Origin: Brevibacterium sp. 'Marine'
Lineage (GTDB): Bacteria; Actinomycetota; Actinomycetes; Actinomycetales; Brevibacteriaceae
Direction of reading: 5' to 3'
Length of the DNA stretch: 64,000 nucleotides
NCBI RefSeq assembly: GCF_012844365.1
Contig: NZ_CP051626.1
Coordinates: 62,001-126,000 of the forward strand
Positions 8,969-16,865 of the stretch are shown piece by piece. Under the pieces are notes generated by a model that was not told the origin of the DNA, made no database searches, and saw only the letters and a program-made list of their open reading frames with translations. The first letter of the stretch is position 1, and every line of letters starts with the position of its first letter. Both the position numbers and the translations under genes were made by a program.

Positions 8969-9442
8969 ATGACCGATCGTGATCAGCGCACAGTCGGTGC
9001 GCCGCTGGCCCTTCTCGTCCTCTACACCCTCTTCATCGCCGCCATCACGCTGACCCCGCAGCAGATGGGCACCGGCCCGGACACTCTCATCGGGCACGCA
9101 CTCGACCTCTTCGCCGCTCACCGGGAGACCGCCTGGCTGACCTATGAACGGGTCGAGAAGCTCGGCAATGTGGCGATGTTCATTCCCTTCGGCTTCCTCG
9201 CGGCTCTGCACTTCGGGCGCCGACGGTGGTGGCTCGGATTTCTCGTCGGCGCGGGTTTCAGCGCCGGCATCGAGATCTTCCAAGGCACCGTGCTCACACA
9301 GACTCGCTTCGCCACGCTCAGCGACCTCGTCACGAACACTCTCGGCGCCGGCATCGGCGCGCTCCTCGGCCTGTGCTGCCTGGCTGTATGGCCGAAACGG
9401 TCGAGGAGGAGAGACTCCGAAAACGAGCTCGCGCTGGTGTAG
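8969..9442 (+). CDS. VanZ-family membrane protein (copy 2)
   Basis: A 157-residue paralogue of the preceding gene. Shared blocks include LGNVAMFIPFGFLA, IEIFQGTVL and ATLSDLVTNTLGAGIGA. Start candidates are GTG 8966 and ATG 8969; ATG is preferred. The C-terminal tail (KRSRRRDSENELALV) differs from copy 1. It has the same unknown role, and the pair may form a heteromer or reflect divergence after duplication. It converges on the MarR gene. Confidence 0.8.
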   Translation: MTDRDQRTVGAPLALLVLYTLFIAAITLTPQQMGTGPDTLIGHALDLFAAHRETAWLTYERVEKLGNVAMFIPFGFLAALHFGRRRWWLGFLVGAGFSAGIEIFQGTVLTQTRFATLSDLVTNTLGAGIGALLGLCCLAVWPKRSRRRDSENELALV

Positions 9443-9481
9443 GTCCGATTACGACAGTCCCGGGCGCCGATCTCCCAGCCC

Positions 9482-9964
9482 TCAGCGGTGCTCAGGCTCT
9501 TCGAGGGCCGCGATGCACCGGCCGAGCGCCTCGGTGACCATCGTCCGAGTCTCATCGTCGAGCGGTGAGACCATGCGGGCCGTGACCACTTCGACGCGGG
9601 AGACGGCCTGATCGAGCACCTCAACGCCGGCCGAGGTGAGACGTGTGGGCAGGACGCGACCGGAGTCGGCCGTGGCCGGCCTCGTGATCAGTCCCCGTTC
9701 CTGCAGTCCGCGCAGCAGCGTATTCATCGTCTGCCGGGTGACGAAGGCGCCGCGCGCGAGCTCGGAATTCGACGCTCCCGGCCGCCTGCGCAGCTGTTCG
9801 AGGCAGTTGTACTGAGGGGTGGTCAGCTCCAGCGGCCGCAGCGTCTCGTCCATCGTCGACCGCAGCGCCGTCTGCAGATGCTTGAGCTGATAGCCCAGCA
9901 GCGACTCGAGTTCCACCGGCCCATCCCCGGTTCCCGCAGTGTGATCCTTCGACCCTTGACTCAT
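9482..9964 (-). CDS. MarR-family transcriptional regulator
   Basis: A 160-residue winged helix-turn-helix regulator. The recognition region is NSELARGAFVTRQTMNTLLRGL and the wing is around ATADSGRVLPTRLTSAG. No conserved redox cysteine pair is apparent: the single cysteine in NCLEQL could be an OhrR-like sensor but is not at a recognised position. It is divergent from a VOC protein gene. A perfect 14-bp inverted repeat starts 4 bp upstream of its ATG, so strong autorepression is likely. Confidence 0.88.
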   Translation of the reverse strand: MSQGSKDHTAGTGDGPVELESLLGYQLKHLQTALRSTMDETLRPLELTTPQYNCLEQLRRRPGASNSELARGAFVTRQTMNTLLRGLQERGLITRPATADSGRVLPTRLTSAGVEVLDQAVSRVEVVTARMVSPLDDETRTMVTEALGRCIAALEEPEHR

Positions 9965-9967
9965 GTA

Positions 9968-10003
9968 AGTATTCTGACATACATTCGTCTATGTCAGAAT
10001 ACT
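9968..10003. promoter_or_regulatory. MarR operator, perfect 14-bp inverted repeat
   Basis: Arms AGTATTCTGACATA (9968-9981) and TATGTCAGAATACT (9990-10003) are exactly complementary, separated by 8 bp. The site abuts the MarR start codon and lies in the divergent promoter region of the VOC gene, so one bound dimer could repress both. Confidence 0.8.
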
Positions 10004-10065
10004 GACATTGAATGATGAGGGGATTCACGTCGGGTGGCGGGGTCCCGGAAGAGAAGGAGAGCAAC

Positions 10066-10464
10066 ATGGATGCCTCAGGCACCGCACCGCAGGTCGACTC
10101 AGTCAGTGGTCCGGACTTCATCGCCTTGCAGGTCCGCGACGTGGAAGCGTCCGCGCAGTTCTACGAAACCAGGCTCGGACTCACCCGTGCTCCGGCCGCC
10201 CCGCCCGGAGCGGTCGTGTTCACGACCTCACCGATCCCCTTCGCCGTGCGCGAGCCGCTGCCCGGCGTCGACCTCGACTCCGGTGACCGTCCGGGAAACG
10301 GGGTGGCGCTGTGGCTGAGGTGCGATGATGCGCAGGCACTGCACGATTCCCTCGCCGAGGCGGGGGTGGAGATCCTCCGGGCGCCCGCTCCCAGCCCCTT
10401 CGGGCTGACCTTCGCGATCGCCGATCCCGACGGTTATGCGGTGACGTTCCACGACGCGGGGTGA
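10066..10464 (+). CDS. VOC-family (glyoxalase/dioxygenase fold) protein
   Basis: A 132-residue single-domain protein of the vicinal oxygen chelate superfamily. It has an N-terminal FIALQVRDVEASAQFYETRLG and a C-terminal FAIADPDGYAVTFHDAG. ATG 10066 is chosen because AGAAGGAG precedes it; an upstream ATG at 10012 would place coding next to the operator. VOC proteins include glyoxalases, dioxygenases and antibiotic-binding proteins. Control by MarR suggests detoxification or resistance, but the substrate is unknown. Confidence 0.82.
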   Translation: MDASGTAPQVDSVSGPDFIALQVRDVEASAQFYETRLGLTRAPAAPPGAVVFTTSPIPFAVREPLPGVDLDSGDRPGNGVALWLRCDDAQALHDSLAEAGVEILRAPAPSPFGLTFAIADPDGYAVTFHDAG

Positions 10465-10896
10465 TCAGCGCAGCGAATCGACGATCTTCGCGATCCGGCG
10501 ATCACGGGTCTCCTCGGCCTTCGCCGAGGTCACCTGTCGCACATGCTCCTTGCGCTTCGACGGAGCGAGCGCATCGAAAGCCGCGCGGACATCGGCGGCG
10601 GCGAGAGCTTCGGCGAGGGAATCGGGAACCGGGGTCTCCCGGTTCGAGGTGTCGTGCGTGAGCGTCACCTCGTGGGTCTCACCGCCGGCGACGCCGATCT
10701 TCTCCCGGTGCTCCTTGGCCAGCGGGAGCAGATACTTCCCACCCATCACCGCGGTCGTCGACGGATAGGAATAGCCTGCGATCGTGACGATGACCGGAAC
10801 CCGCTTGCCCACGCCGAAGCCGAGCACGATGTCCTCGGGAACCTCGATGCCGACATTGTTGCCGAGTGTCAGGAGTTCAGTGGTGAACGTGACCAT
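10465..10896 (-). CDS. DUF1905/YdeI-like protein
   Basis: A 143-residue protein. About residues 1-90 form a small beta-barrel-like DUF1905 domain (VGKRVPVIVTIAGYSYPSTTA). The C-terminus (ALAADVRAAFDALAPSKRKEH region) is the helical YdeI/OmdA-type segment. The family is linked to bacteriocin or antimicrobial-peptide protection in some bacteria, but biochemistry is lacking. Its stop immediately abuts the stop of the convergent VOC gene with no intergenic space. Confidence 0.78.
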   Translation of the reverse strand: MVTFTTELLTLGNNVGIEVPEDIVLGFGVGKRVPVIVTIAGYSYPSTTAVMGGKYLLPLAKEHREKIGVAGGETHEVTLTHDTSNRETPVPDSLAEALAAADVRAAFDALAPSKRKEHVRQVTSAKAEETRDRRIAKIVDSLR

Positions 10897-10941
10897 GGGG
10901 CCTCCTCGGTGAGCGGTCGTTCACGCCTGAGCGTAGGCCGA

Positions 10942-11913
10942 TCAGTCCTCGTCGACAAGGTCGGGATCGGATTCGGCGGTCGAGAAGGTCGGCCACCAGC
11001 AGCGCACCCGCTTCGCGTAGTCGCGGTATTCGTCACCGAAGCGCTCCAGCAGGTCGGTCTCCTCGTGCGGGCGGATGAGCCAGTTCCACAGCAGTGAGCC
11101 GATGAGCGCGTACACGACGACGAGCCACGAACCGATGAGCAGACCCATCGCCACACCCTGGACGATTCCCGCGATGGCCATCGGGTTGCGGACGAAGGCG
11201 TAGGGTCCGCGGGCGACGAGGTGATGGGCCATCTGCGAGGGCAGCGGAGTGCCGGAGCCGAAGTTCGCGATCGCCCGCGCCGACCACACGCCGATGACGC
11301 TGGAGACGGCGAGCAGGGCGAAGCCGACGACGACCAGGAGGATCGGGAACTTGTAGGCGAGGTTCCACCGGTCTTCGAAGGCATTGATGATGACCGGGAT
11401 GATGATGAGGAAGACGCCCCAGAAGACGACGATCTGAACCGTGGTGTGCACAAGCAGGCGGGAACGCACCCGCGTGTGGGAGCTGTGGAACGCAAAAGGC
11501 CCGATGAGGAGCTTCTCGGAGGGAATGCGGCCGACGATCATGAGCACCCCGGCGAGGAGGCTGCCGAGCGCGGCGAGGATCATGAGCACGGCACCGAGTC
11601 CCGCCTCGGTGGTGGCGGTGGCATAGATGACCATGGCCAGCGCCACGAGCACGGTCCAGCCGGTGGCGATCCACACCGCCCAGCGGACGTTGAGCGCGGC
11701 CAGGGCGGAGGCGATGACGAAGAGCGGGATGTCGACGATCGCGATCAGCAGCGGATTGATGCCGCCGAGCGTCGCTGTCGCCACCCCGGGAATCATCGCG
11801 GTGCCCAGCCACCACGCCGCTCCGGCGAGGGCCTGGAGGGCGAAGTACATGCGGCCGTGGAAGATGCGCAGTCGTTTCTTCGGTTTGTTCACTTCGGTGA
11901 GATGTCGATTCAT
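10942..11913 (-). CDS. Isoprenylcysteine methyltransferase-like membrane protein
   Basis: A 323-residue integral membrane protein with about eight hydrophobic segments. The last third has the ICMT/PEMT-type methyltransferase signature: GPYAFVRNPMAIAGI, RPHEETDLLERFGDEYRDY and KRVRCWWP. These enzymes methylate lipid or prenyl-type acceptors with S-adenosylmethionine. The N-terminal half is an extra membrane domain that I do not recognise. The start overlaps the PhzF stop by 4 bp (ATGA), so the two are translationally coupled. Confidence 0.75.
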   Translation of the reverse strand: MNRHLTEVNKPKKRLRIFHGRMYFALQALAGAAWWLGTAMIPGVATATLGGINPLLIAIVDIPLFVIASALAALNVRWAVWIATGWTVLVALAMVIYATATTEAGLGAVLMILAALGSLLAGVLMIVGRIPSEKLLIGPFAFHSSHTRVRSRLLVHTTVQIVVFWGVFLIIIPVIINAFEDRWNLAYKFPILLVVVGFALLAVSSVIGVWSARAIANFGSGTPLPSQMAHHLVARGPYAFVRNPMAIAGIVQGVAMGLLIGSWLVVVYALIGSLLWNWLIRPHEETDLLERFGDEYRDYAKRVRCWWPTFSTAESDPDLVDED

Positions 11914-12794
11914 GTGTGCACCGTCCCGCGGATGCAGACGGACGTGGCTCCGCCGACCCAGATCTCGTCGTCCTCGGCCGTGATGGAGACGACTCCGGAA
12001 CGACCGAGGGCGGTTCCCTGGGTGGCGGTGTAGCTGTTCGGGGCCAGGTTCTCACCGATGAGCCATTGGGCGACGGAGGCGTTGAGGCTGCCGGTCACCG
12101 GATCCTCGGCGACGCCGACTCCGGGCACGAAGGCGCGGATCTCGTACTCGTGCTCCGACCCTTCCGGGTGGGCGCCGAGGACGCCGAGCTTCGCATCGGG
12201 AATCGCCGAGAAGTCGGGGGTCAGCGCGAGCACCTTCTCGGCGTTGGCCAGCCGCACGGCCGCCCAGCCGGGGCCGTTGTCGGCCCACTGGTGGCCGAGG
12301 ATCTCGGAGCGGTCGACGCCGAGGGCGACCGCGATCTGATCGACGTACGCGTCGTCGAGCGGACCCGAGCGCAGGCGATCGGGGGCGGCGAAGGCGAGGG
12401 CCTCGGAGGGTTCAGCGGCGGGGTCGGTCGGGCCGCCTCGGCGAGGGGTTCTGCGGATGTCGACGAGCCCGGCACCGCATTCCTGGACGATGCGGTCCTC
12501 GTGCTTCGGGGCGCCTCCGGCGTCGAGCCAGGCCGCGGCCGAACCGAGGGTGGGGTGGCCGGCGAAGGGCAGCTCCCGGTGCGGGGTGAAGATGCGCAGG
12601 CGGTAGTCGGCCGCGGGGTCGTCGGGCGGGAGGACGAAGGTGGTCTCGGACAGGTTCGTCCAGTTCGCGATGCGAGCCATCTGCGACTCATCGAGGCCAT
12701 CGGCATCGACGATGACCGCGACGGGGTTGCCCTGGAAGGGCACGGCAGAGAAGACATCGACCTGGGCGAATCGGCGGTGCTGTGACAATGACAC
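11910..12794 (-). CDS. PhzF-family isomerase
   Basis: A 294-residue protein of the PhzF/diaminopimelate-epimerase fold. FAQVDVFSAVPFQGNPVAVI is the family N-terminus, followed by ANWTNLSETTFVLPP with the conserved SET glutamate, and later AGHPTLGSAAAWL and DPVTGSLNASVAQWL. True PhzF isomerises dihydro-3-hydroxyanthranilate in phenazine synthesis. No other phenazine genes are present, so this is one of the many orphan homologues. It is first in a two-gene operon with the membrane methyltransferase. Confidence 0.85.
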   Translation of the reverse strand: MSLSQHRRFAQVDVFSAVPFQGNPVAVIVDADGLDESQMARIANWTNLSETTFVLPPDDPAADYRLRIFTPHRELPFAGHPTLGSAAAWLDAGGAPKHEDRIVQECGAGLVDIRRTPRRGGPTDPAAEPSEALAFAAPDRLRSGPLDDAYVDQIAVALGVDRSEILGHQWADNGPGWAAVRLANAEKVLALTPDFSAIPDAKLGVLGAHPEGSEHEYEIRAFVPGVGVAEDPVTGSLNASVAQWLIGENLAPNSYTATQGTALGRSGVVSITAEDDEIWVGGATSVCIRGTVHT

Positions 12795-12901
12795 TCCTTC
12801 GCAAGATGCGGACCACGCGGCGAGCGGGGGATTGCGCGGGCGCTTCTCACAGTGTAAAGGCCCAGGCCGGAGCGTTCGTGGATTGGCCCCCGGCGGCGCG
12901 G

Positions 12902-12964
12902 GGATGTCATCTGCGGCGCGGGGGTGTCAGCTGCGGAGAGCGGGGTGTCAGCTGCGGAGGGCGG
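12902..12964. repeat. Three tandem 21-bp repeats at the ROK gene 3' end
   Basis: Copies lie at 12902-12922, 12923-12943 and 12944-12964, with consensus GGTGTCAGCTGCGGAGRGCGG. Copies 2 and 3 differ at one base; copy 1 is more diverged. Copy 3 contains the ROK stop codon and its last codons, so copies 1 and 2 look like downstream duplications of the gene's 3' end. Confidence 0.8.
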
Positions 12965-14135
12965 CGGAGATCCGCTCAGGCGACAGTGCAGCATCGATGG
13001 CCAGGTGAGCCGCGCCGAGGATTGCGGCATCTCCGGCCGCACGCGACGGTGCGATCGTGAGGTGCTCGGTCGACAGCGGGATCGACCGTGCGTAGACGAC
13101 CTCGCGGACCCCCGCGACCAGATGTTCGGCGGCCTGCGCCATGGTTCCGCCGATGAGGATGAGTGCGGGATTCATCAGGCTCACACACGTGGTGAGCACC
13201 TCACCGAGGTCGCGCCCGGCCTGGCGGACGGCCTGAATGGCCTGCAGGTCCCCGTCCTTGGCGAGGCGGACGACATCGCCGGGCGTAGCAGCGGGAACCC
13301 CGGACTTCGTCAGGTCCCGCGCGATCGCTCGACCGGAGGCGACTGCTTCCAGGCACCCGCGGTTGCCGCACGCGCAGGGGATCTCCGCGGCACGGGAGAG
13401 TGCGACATGGCCGATATCGCCTGCCGCACCGTGCGAGCCACGGCGCAGGGAGCCGCCGGAGATGACTCCGGCCCCGATGCCCGTGGCGACCTTGACGAAG
13501 ATCAGGTCGGATGCTTCGGGCCAGGCCGCAGTCTGCTCGCCCAGTGCCATGATGTTGACATCATTGTCGACGAGGACAGGAGCCGAGAAGGTCTTCTTCA
13601 GCGCTCCGGGGAGATCGAAGCGATCCCAGCCGGGCATGATCGGAGGATTGATCGGCCTGCCCGTTGAGTACTCGACGGGACCGGGCAGACCGATTCCGAT
13701 GCCGACGACCTCGCCGATGGTGCGCCCGGTCTGCTCGAGCAGTTGGAGGGCAGTGGTGGTCATCCAGTCGACGGCGTCCTCAGGGCCGGTGGAGATGGCT
13801 CGTTTCGCGCGATGATCGGCGAGCAGCTCACCGGCGAGGTTCGTCACCGCGATCCGCGCATGTGAGGCCCCGAAATCAGCGGCGACGACGACGCGGGCCC
13901 GCGGATTGAAAGCGAACTGCGAGCTCGGCCGACCACCGGTGGAGACTGCATCATCGACGGGAGCGATGAGCCCCAGACCAAGCAGCTGTTCGATCCGGTG
14001 CGCCACTGTCGGGCGAGACAGGCCTGTCGAGCGAACCAGTTCCGCACGAGTCCGCGGTTGACTGTCACGAAGCAGCTGAAATAGCCCACCCGCATGGGAC
14101 AGGTCGAAAGTGTGCGAATCGGTCGACAACGTCAT
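12948..14135 (-). CDS. ROK-family transcriptional repressor
   Basis: A 395-residue regulator. It has an N-terminal winged HTH (RTRAELVRSTGLSRPTVAHRI, about residues 28-48) and a ROK sugar-kinase-like domain from about 85. The zinc motif CACGNRGCLEAVASG near residues 255-269 is intact, and the ATP-site region VVAADFGASHARIAVTNL is recognisable. ATG 14135 is preferred over 14153. It is divergent from the sugar dehydrogenase/ABC operon and is the likely repressor of that operon. The inducing sugar is unknown. Confidence 0.88.
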   Translation of the reverse strand: MTLSTDSHTFDLSHAGGLFQLLRDSQPRTRAELVRSTGLSRPTVAHRIEQLLGLGLIAPVDDAVSTGGRPSSQFAFNPRARVVVAADFGASHARIAVTNLAGELLADHRAKRAISTGPEDAVDWMTTTALQLLEQTGRTIGEVVGIGIGLPGPVEYSTGRPINPPIMPGWDRFDLPGALKKTFSAPVLVDNDVNIMALGEQTAAWPEASDLIFVKVATGIGAGVISGGSLRRGSHGAAGDIGHVALSRAAEIPCACGNRGCLEAVASGRAIARDLTKSGVPAATPGDVVRLAKDGDLQAIQAVRQAGRDLGEVLTTCVSLMNPALILIGGTMAQAAEHLVAGVREVVYARSIPLSTEHLTIAPSRAAGDAAILGAAHLAIDAALSPERISAALRS

Positions 14136-14180
14136 CCGTTCAGTAAACCACATTGCGACTTCTGAGCTGTCCTATGAATA

Positions 14181-14225
14181 CTTTTGAAAAAGCATTGACA
14201 AAAGGCGTGATGCAGACAACATAAT
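14181..14225 (+). promoter_or_regulatory. Promoter and candidate ROK operator of the sugar operon
   Basis: A consensus -35 TTGACA lies at 14195-14200, with -10 candidates AACATA (14218-14223, 17-bp spacer) or CATAAT (14220-14225, 19-bp spacer). The dehydrogenase ATG at 14231 would coincide with the expected transcription start, implying a leaderless mRNA. Arms CTTTTG (14181-14186) and CAAAAG (14199-14204) form an inverted repeat overlapping the -35 box, a sensible ROK repressor site. Confidence 0.65.
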
Positions 14226-14230
14226 GGTGC

Positions 14231-15331
14231 ATGGTCAATCTTGCTCATGCGGTTTCGCAGGCCCCTCGAATAGGTCTCCTCGGCGGCGGGTTCATGGGCC
14301 GCGTCCACAGTCGAGCCGCTCGATCAGCCGGAGCCGTACTCGACAGCGTCGCGGCCTCCAGCTCATCGAGAAGCGCCGAGGTCGCCGCCGAATTGGGATA
14401 CTGCCGCCCGGCACCGGCCTCCGAGCTGTTTGAGCGATCGCTCGACGCGATCCACATCTGCACTCCCAATGACGTCCACGCCACGCAGTCCCTGCAGGCG
14501 CTTGACGCGGGATCGAACATCATCTGTGAGAAGCCCTTGGCCACTGATTCGACAGCCGCGCGTGCCGTGTTGGCCCGCGCCGACGAGGTGGGACTGCTTG
14601 GGACCGTTCCATTCGTCTACCGCTACCACCCGATGGTGCGTGAAGCCCGCGCCCGATTCCGCGAGGGTCAGGCCGGGACTCTGCTGACCGTTGACGCCGG
14701 ATATCTGCAGGACTGGCTGCTCGGCTCCGGCGACGAGAACTGGCGCGTCGACTCCGCACGCGGCGGCCCATCGCGGGCCTTCGCCGATATCGGCTCCCAC
14801 CTCGTCGACCTCATCGAGTTCATCGTCGACGACCGGATATCATCCCTGGTGGCGACGACGAGAACCGTTCACCCCCGCCGAGGCGGCACCGCAGTGACCA
14901 CGGAGGACACCGTAGCCGTGACCGTCGAGTTCTCCGGCGGCGCCGTCGGTTCCCTGTTGGTGTCCCAGCTGGCTCCCGGACGCAAGAACGGGTTGACCGT
15001 GGAGATCGCCGGCACCGAGGCGAGCATGCGCTTCGAGCAGGAGCGGCCCGAGCAGCTGTGGTTCGGCAAGCGCGCCGACAGCCGGCTTCTCGTGCGCGAC
15101 CCCGACTCTCTGTCCGCCGATGCCGCTCGCCTGTGCATGGTCCCGGCCGGCCACCCGCAGGGATACCAGGATGCATTCAACGCCTTCGTCGCCGACTCCT
15201 ATGCGCTCTTTGTCGGTGATCAGAGAGAGGGAGTGCCGATGCTGTCCGATGGTCTGCGCGCCCTGCTCATCACCGAAGCTGTTCTGAAGTCTGCCGAACA
15301 GCGCTCGTGGGTCGAGGTCGAGTCGTTGTGA
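14231..15331 (+). CDS. Gfo/Idh/MocA-family sugar dehydrogenase
   Basis: A 366-residue NAD(P)-dependent oxidoreductase. The Rossmann fingerprint GLLGGGFMGRVHSRA is at about residues 15-29. Next come HICTPNDVHATQSLQALDAG and the family EKPLA (about 97-101). The C-terminal domain contains DIGSHLVDLIEFI, with the catalytic-region histidine. Relatives oxidise myo-inositol, glucose or other cyclic sugars, often at C3. It is first gene of a seven-gene sugar locus. No ribosome site precedes the ATG, consistent with leaderless translation from the promoter just upstream. Confidence 0.86.
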   Translation: MVNLAHAVSQAPRIGLLGGGFMGRVHSRAARSAGAVLDSVAASSSSRSAEVAAELGYCRPAPASELFERSLDAIHICTPNDVHATQSLQALDAGSNIICEKPLATDSTAARAVLARADEVGLLGTVPFVYRYHPMVREARARFREGQAGTLLTVDAGYLQDWLLGSGDENWRVDSARGGPSRAFADIGSHLVDLIEFIVDDRISSLVATTRTVHPRRGGTAVTTEDTVAVTVEFSGGAVGSLLVSQLAPGRKNGLTVEIAGTEASMRFEQERPEQLWFGKRADSRLLVRDPDSLSADAARLCMVPAGHPQGYQDAFNAFVADSYALFVGDQREGVPMLSDGLRALLITEAVLKSAEQRSWVEVESL

Positions 15332-15350
15332 TCATCATGGGAGCACAGAC

Positions 15351-16865
15351 ATGAGCGCTGCAGGGCCGGTCCGGCCGGTGCTCTCGGCTGCCGGGATCAC
15401 GAAAGGCTTCTTCGGAGTCGAGGTCCTGCACGGCGTATCGCTTGAGGTGCACTCCGGAACTGTCCACGGTCTCGTCGGTGAGAACGGAGCAGGAAAGTCC
15501 ACTCTGATGAAGATCATCGCCGGCGTCTACCAGCGGGATTCCGGAGAGCTGCGGATCAACGGCGAACTGGTCGACTTCTCCCATCCGGTCGAGGCCGAAC
15601 GAGCCGGAGTCGCCACCGTGTTCCAGGAGTTCAACCTGCTGCCGGATCGCACGGTCGCCCAGAATGTCTTCCTCGGACGCGAACCGCATAAGTGGGGAAT
15701 CGTCGATGTCGCTGCGATGAAGCGGCGGACCCAAGAGCTCCTCGACGAGCTCGACGTCACCGGAATCACGCCCGAAGCGAAAGTCGGCTGGCTGACGGTG
15801 GCCGAGCAGCAGATCGTCGAGATCATCAAAGCACTGTCTGTTGATGCGAAGGTCATCTCGATGGATGAACCCACCGCGGCGCTGTCGGACAACGAGGTGG
15901 CTGTTCTCTATCGCGTCATCGACACTCTCAAAGCCAAAGGTGTCGCGATCATCTACGTGTCGCACAGGCTGCAGGAGATCTTCGACCTCTGCGATGAGAT
16001 CACCGTGTTGAAGGACGGGTCCCTGGTGGCCGGCAGACCACGACACGAGTTCGATCATGCGAGCTTAGTGCGGGCCATGGTCGGTCGACCCATCAGTGCC
16101 TTCTTCCCGGATCCCGAAGCGGGGACGACGATCGGAGAACCGTTGCTGGAGGTCAACGGCGGGGGAAACGAACAGCTTGAGAGCATCGAGCTCGAGCTGC
16201 GTGAGGGGGAGATCCTCGGTGTCTCCGGTCTCCAAGGCTCGGGTCGGACCGAACTGCTCGAAGCGCTCTTCGGAACACGGCCATTCACACGGGGCACGGT
16301 TCGCCTGTCCGGAAAGACCGGGCGGATCAATTCCGCGCGGCAGGGTGTCCGTCAGGGTCTGGCTCTGGTCACCGAAGATCGCAAGGGCACAGGTCTGGCG
16401 CTGTCTCAATCGATCGCAGACAACGTGCTGTTGGCCATTCGTGCGGTGTTTCCGTCGAGAACTGCCCAGGTGAAGTCGGAAGTGCCGACGATACTCGAAT
16501 CGCTCGAGATCATCAGCCGGGGACTCGGCCAGGAAGCGCGGGCACTGTCCGGAGGCAACCAGCAGAAGGTCGTCCTTGCGAAATGGCTGGCGACCTCACC
16601 CCGGATCGTGCTCCTCGACGAACCGACCCGCGGGATCGACGTCGGAGCCAAAGTCGCCGTCTACCGACTGGTCCGAAGCCTGGCGCGCCGCGGAGTGGGC
16701 GTCATCCTCGTGTCGAGTGAGCTTCCGGAGGTCTTGGGTTTGGCCGACAGGATCCTGGTGATGGCCGATGGGCGGATCGCCGGGGAGTTGCCTCCCGGTT
16801 CGAGTGAAGAGGAGGTTCTGTCGATGGCGACCGGAACCGAAGCCCAGGTGGTGACAGGACAGTGA
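15351..16865 (+). CDS. Sugar ABC transporter ATP-binding protein, RbsA/MglA type
   Basis: A 504-residue double ATPase that energises import of a monosaccharide or polyol. The first cassette has Walker A GENGAGKST (about 46-54) and Walker B VISMDEPTAAL. The second cassette has the degenerate P-loop GLQGSGRTEL, the signature LSGGNQQKVVLAKWL and Walker B IVLLDEPTRGID. This asymmetric pair is normal for the CUT2 class. GGGAG precedes the ATG. Its end overlaps the next permease by 4 bp (GTGA). Confidence 0.92.
   Translation: MSAAGPVRPVLSAAGITKGFFGVEVLHGVSLEVHSGTVHGLVGENGAGKSTLMKIIAGVYQRDSGELRINGELVDFSHPVEAERAGVATVFQEFNLLPDRTVAQNVFLGREPHKWGIVDVAAMKRRTQELLDELDVTGITPEAKVGWLTVAEQQIVEIIKALSVDAKVISMDEPTAALSDNEVAVLYRVIDTLKAKGVAIIYVSHRLQEIFDLCDEITVLKDGSLVAGRPRHEFDHASLVRAMVGRPISAFFPDPEAGTTIGEPLLEVNGGGNEQLESIELELREGEILGVSGLQGSGRTELLEALFGTRPFTRGTVRLSGKTGRINSARQGVRQGLALVTEDRKGTGLALSQSIADNVLLAIRAVFPSRTAQVKSEVPTILESLEIISRGLGQEARALSGGNQQKVVLAKWLATSPRIVLLDEPTRGIDVGAKVAVYRLVRSLARRGVGVILVSSELPEVLGLADRILVMADGRIAGELPPGSSEEEVLSMATGTEAQVVTGQ

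Noticed and set aside
11910..12794. Phenazine biosynthesis locus
   Set aside because: Only a PhzF homologue is present; no phzA-E or phzG genes flank it.
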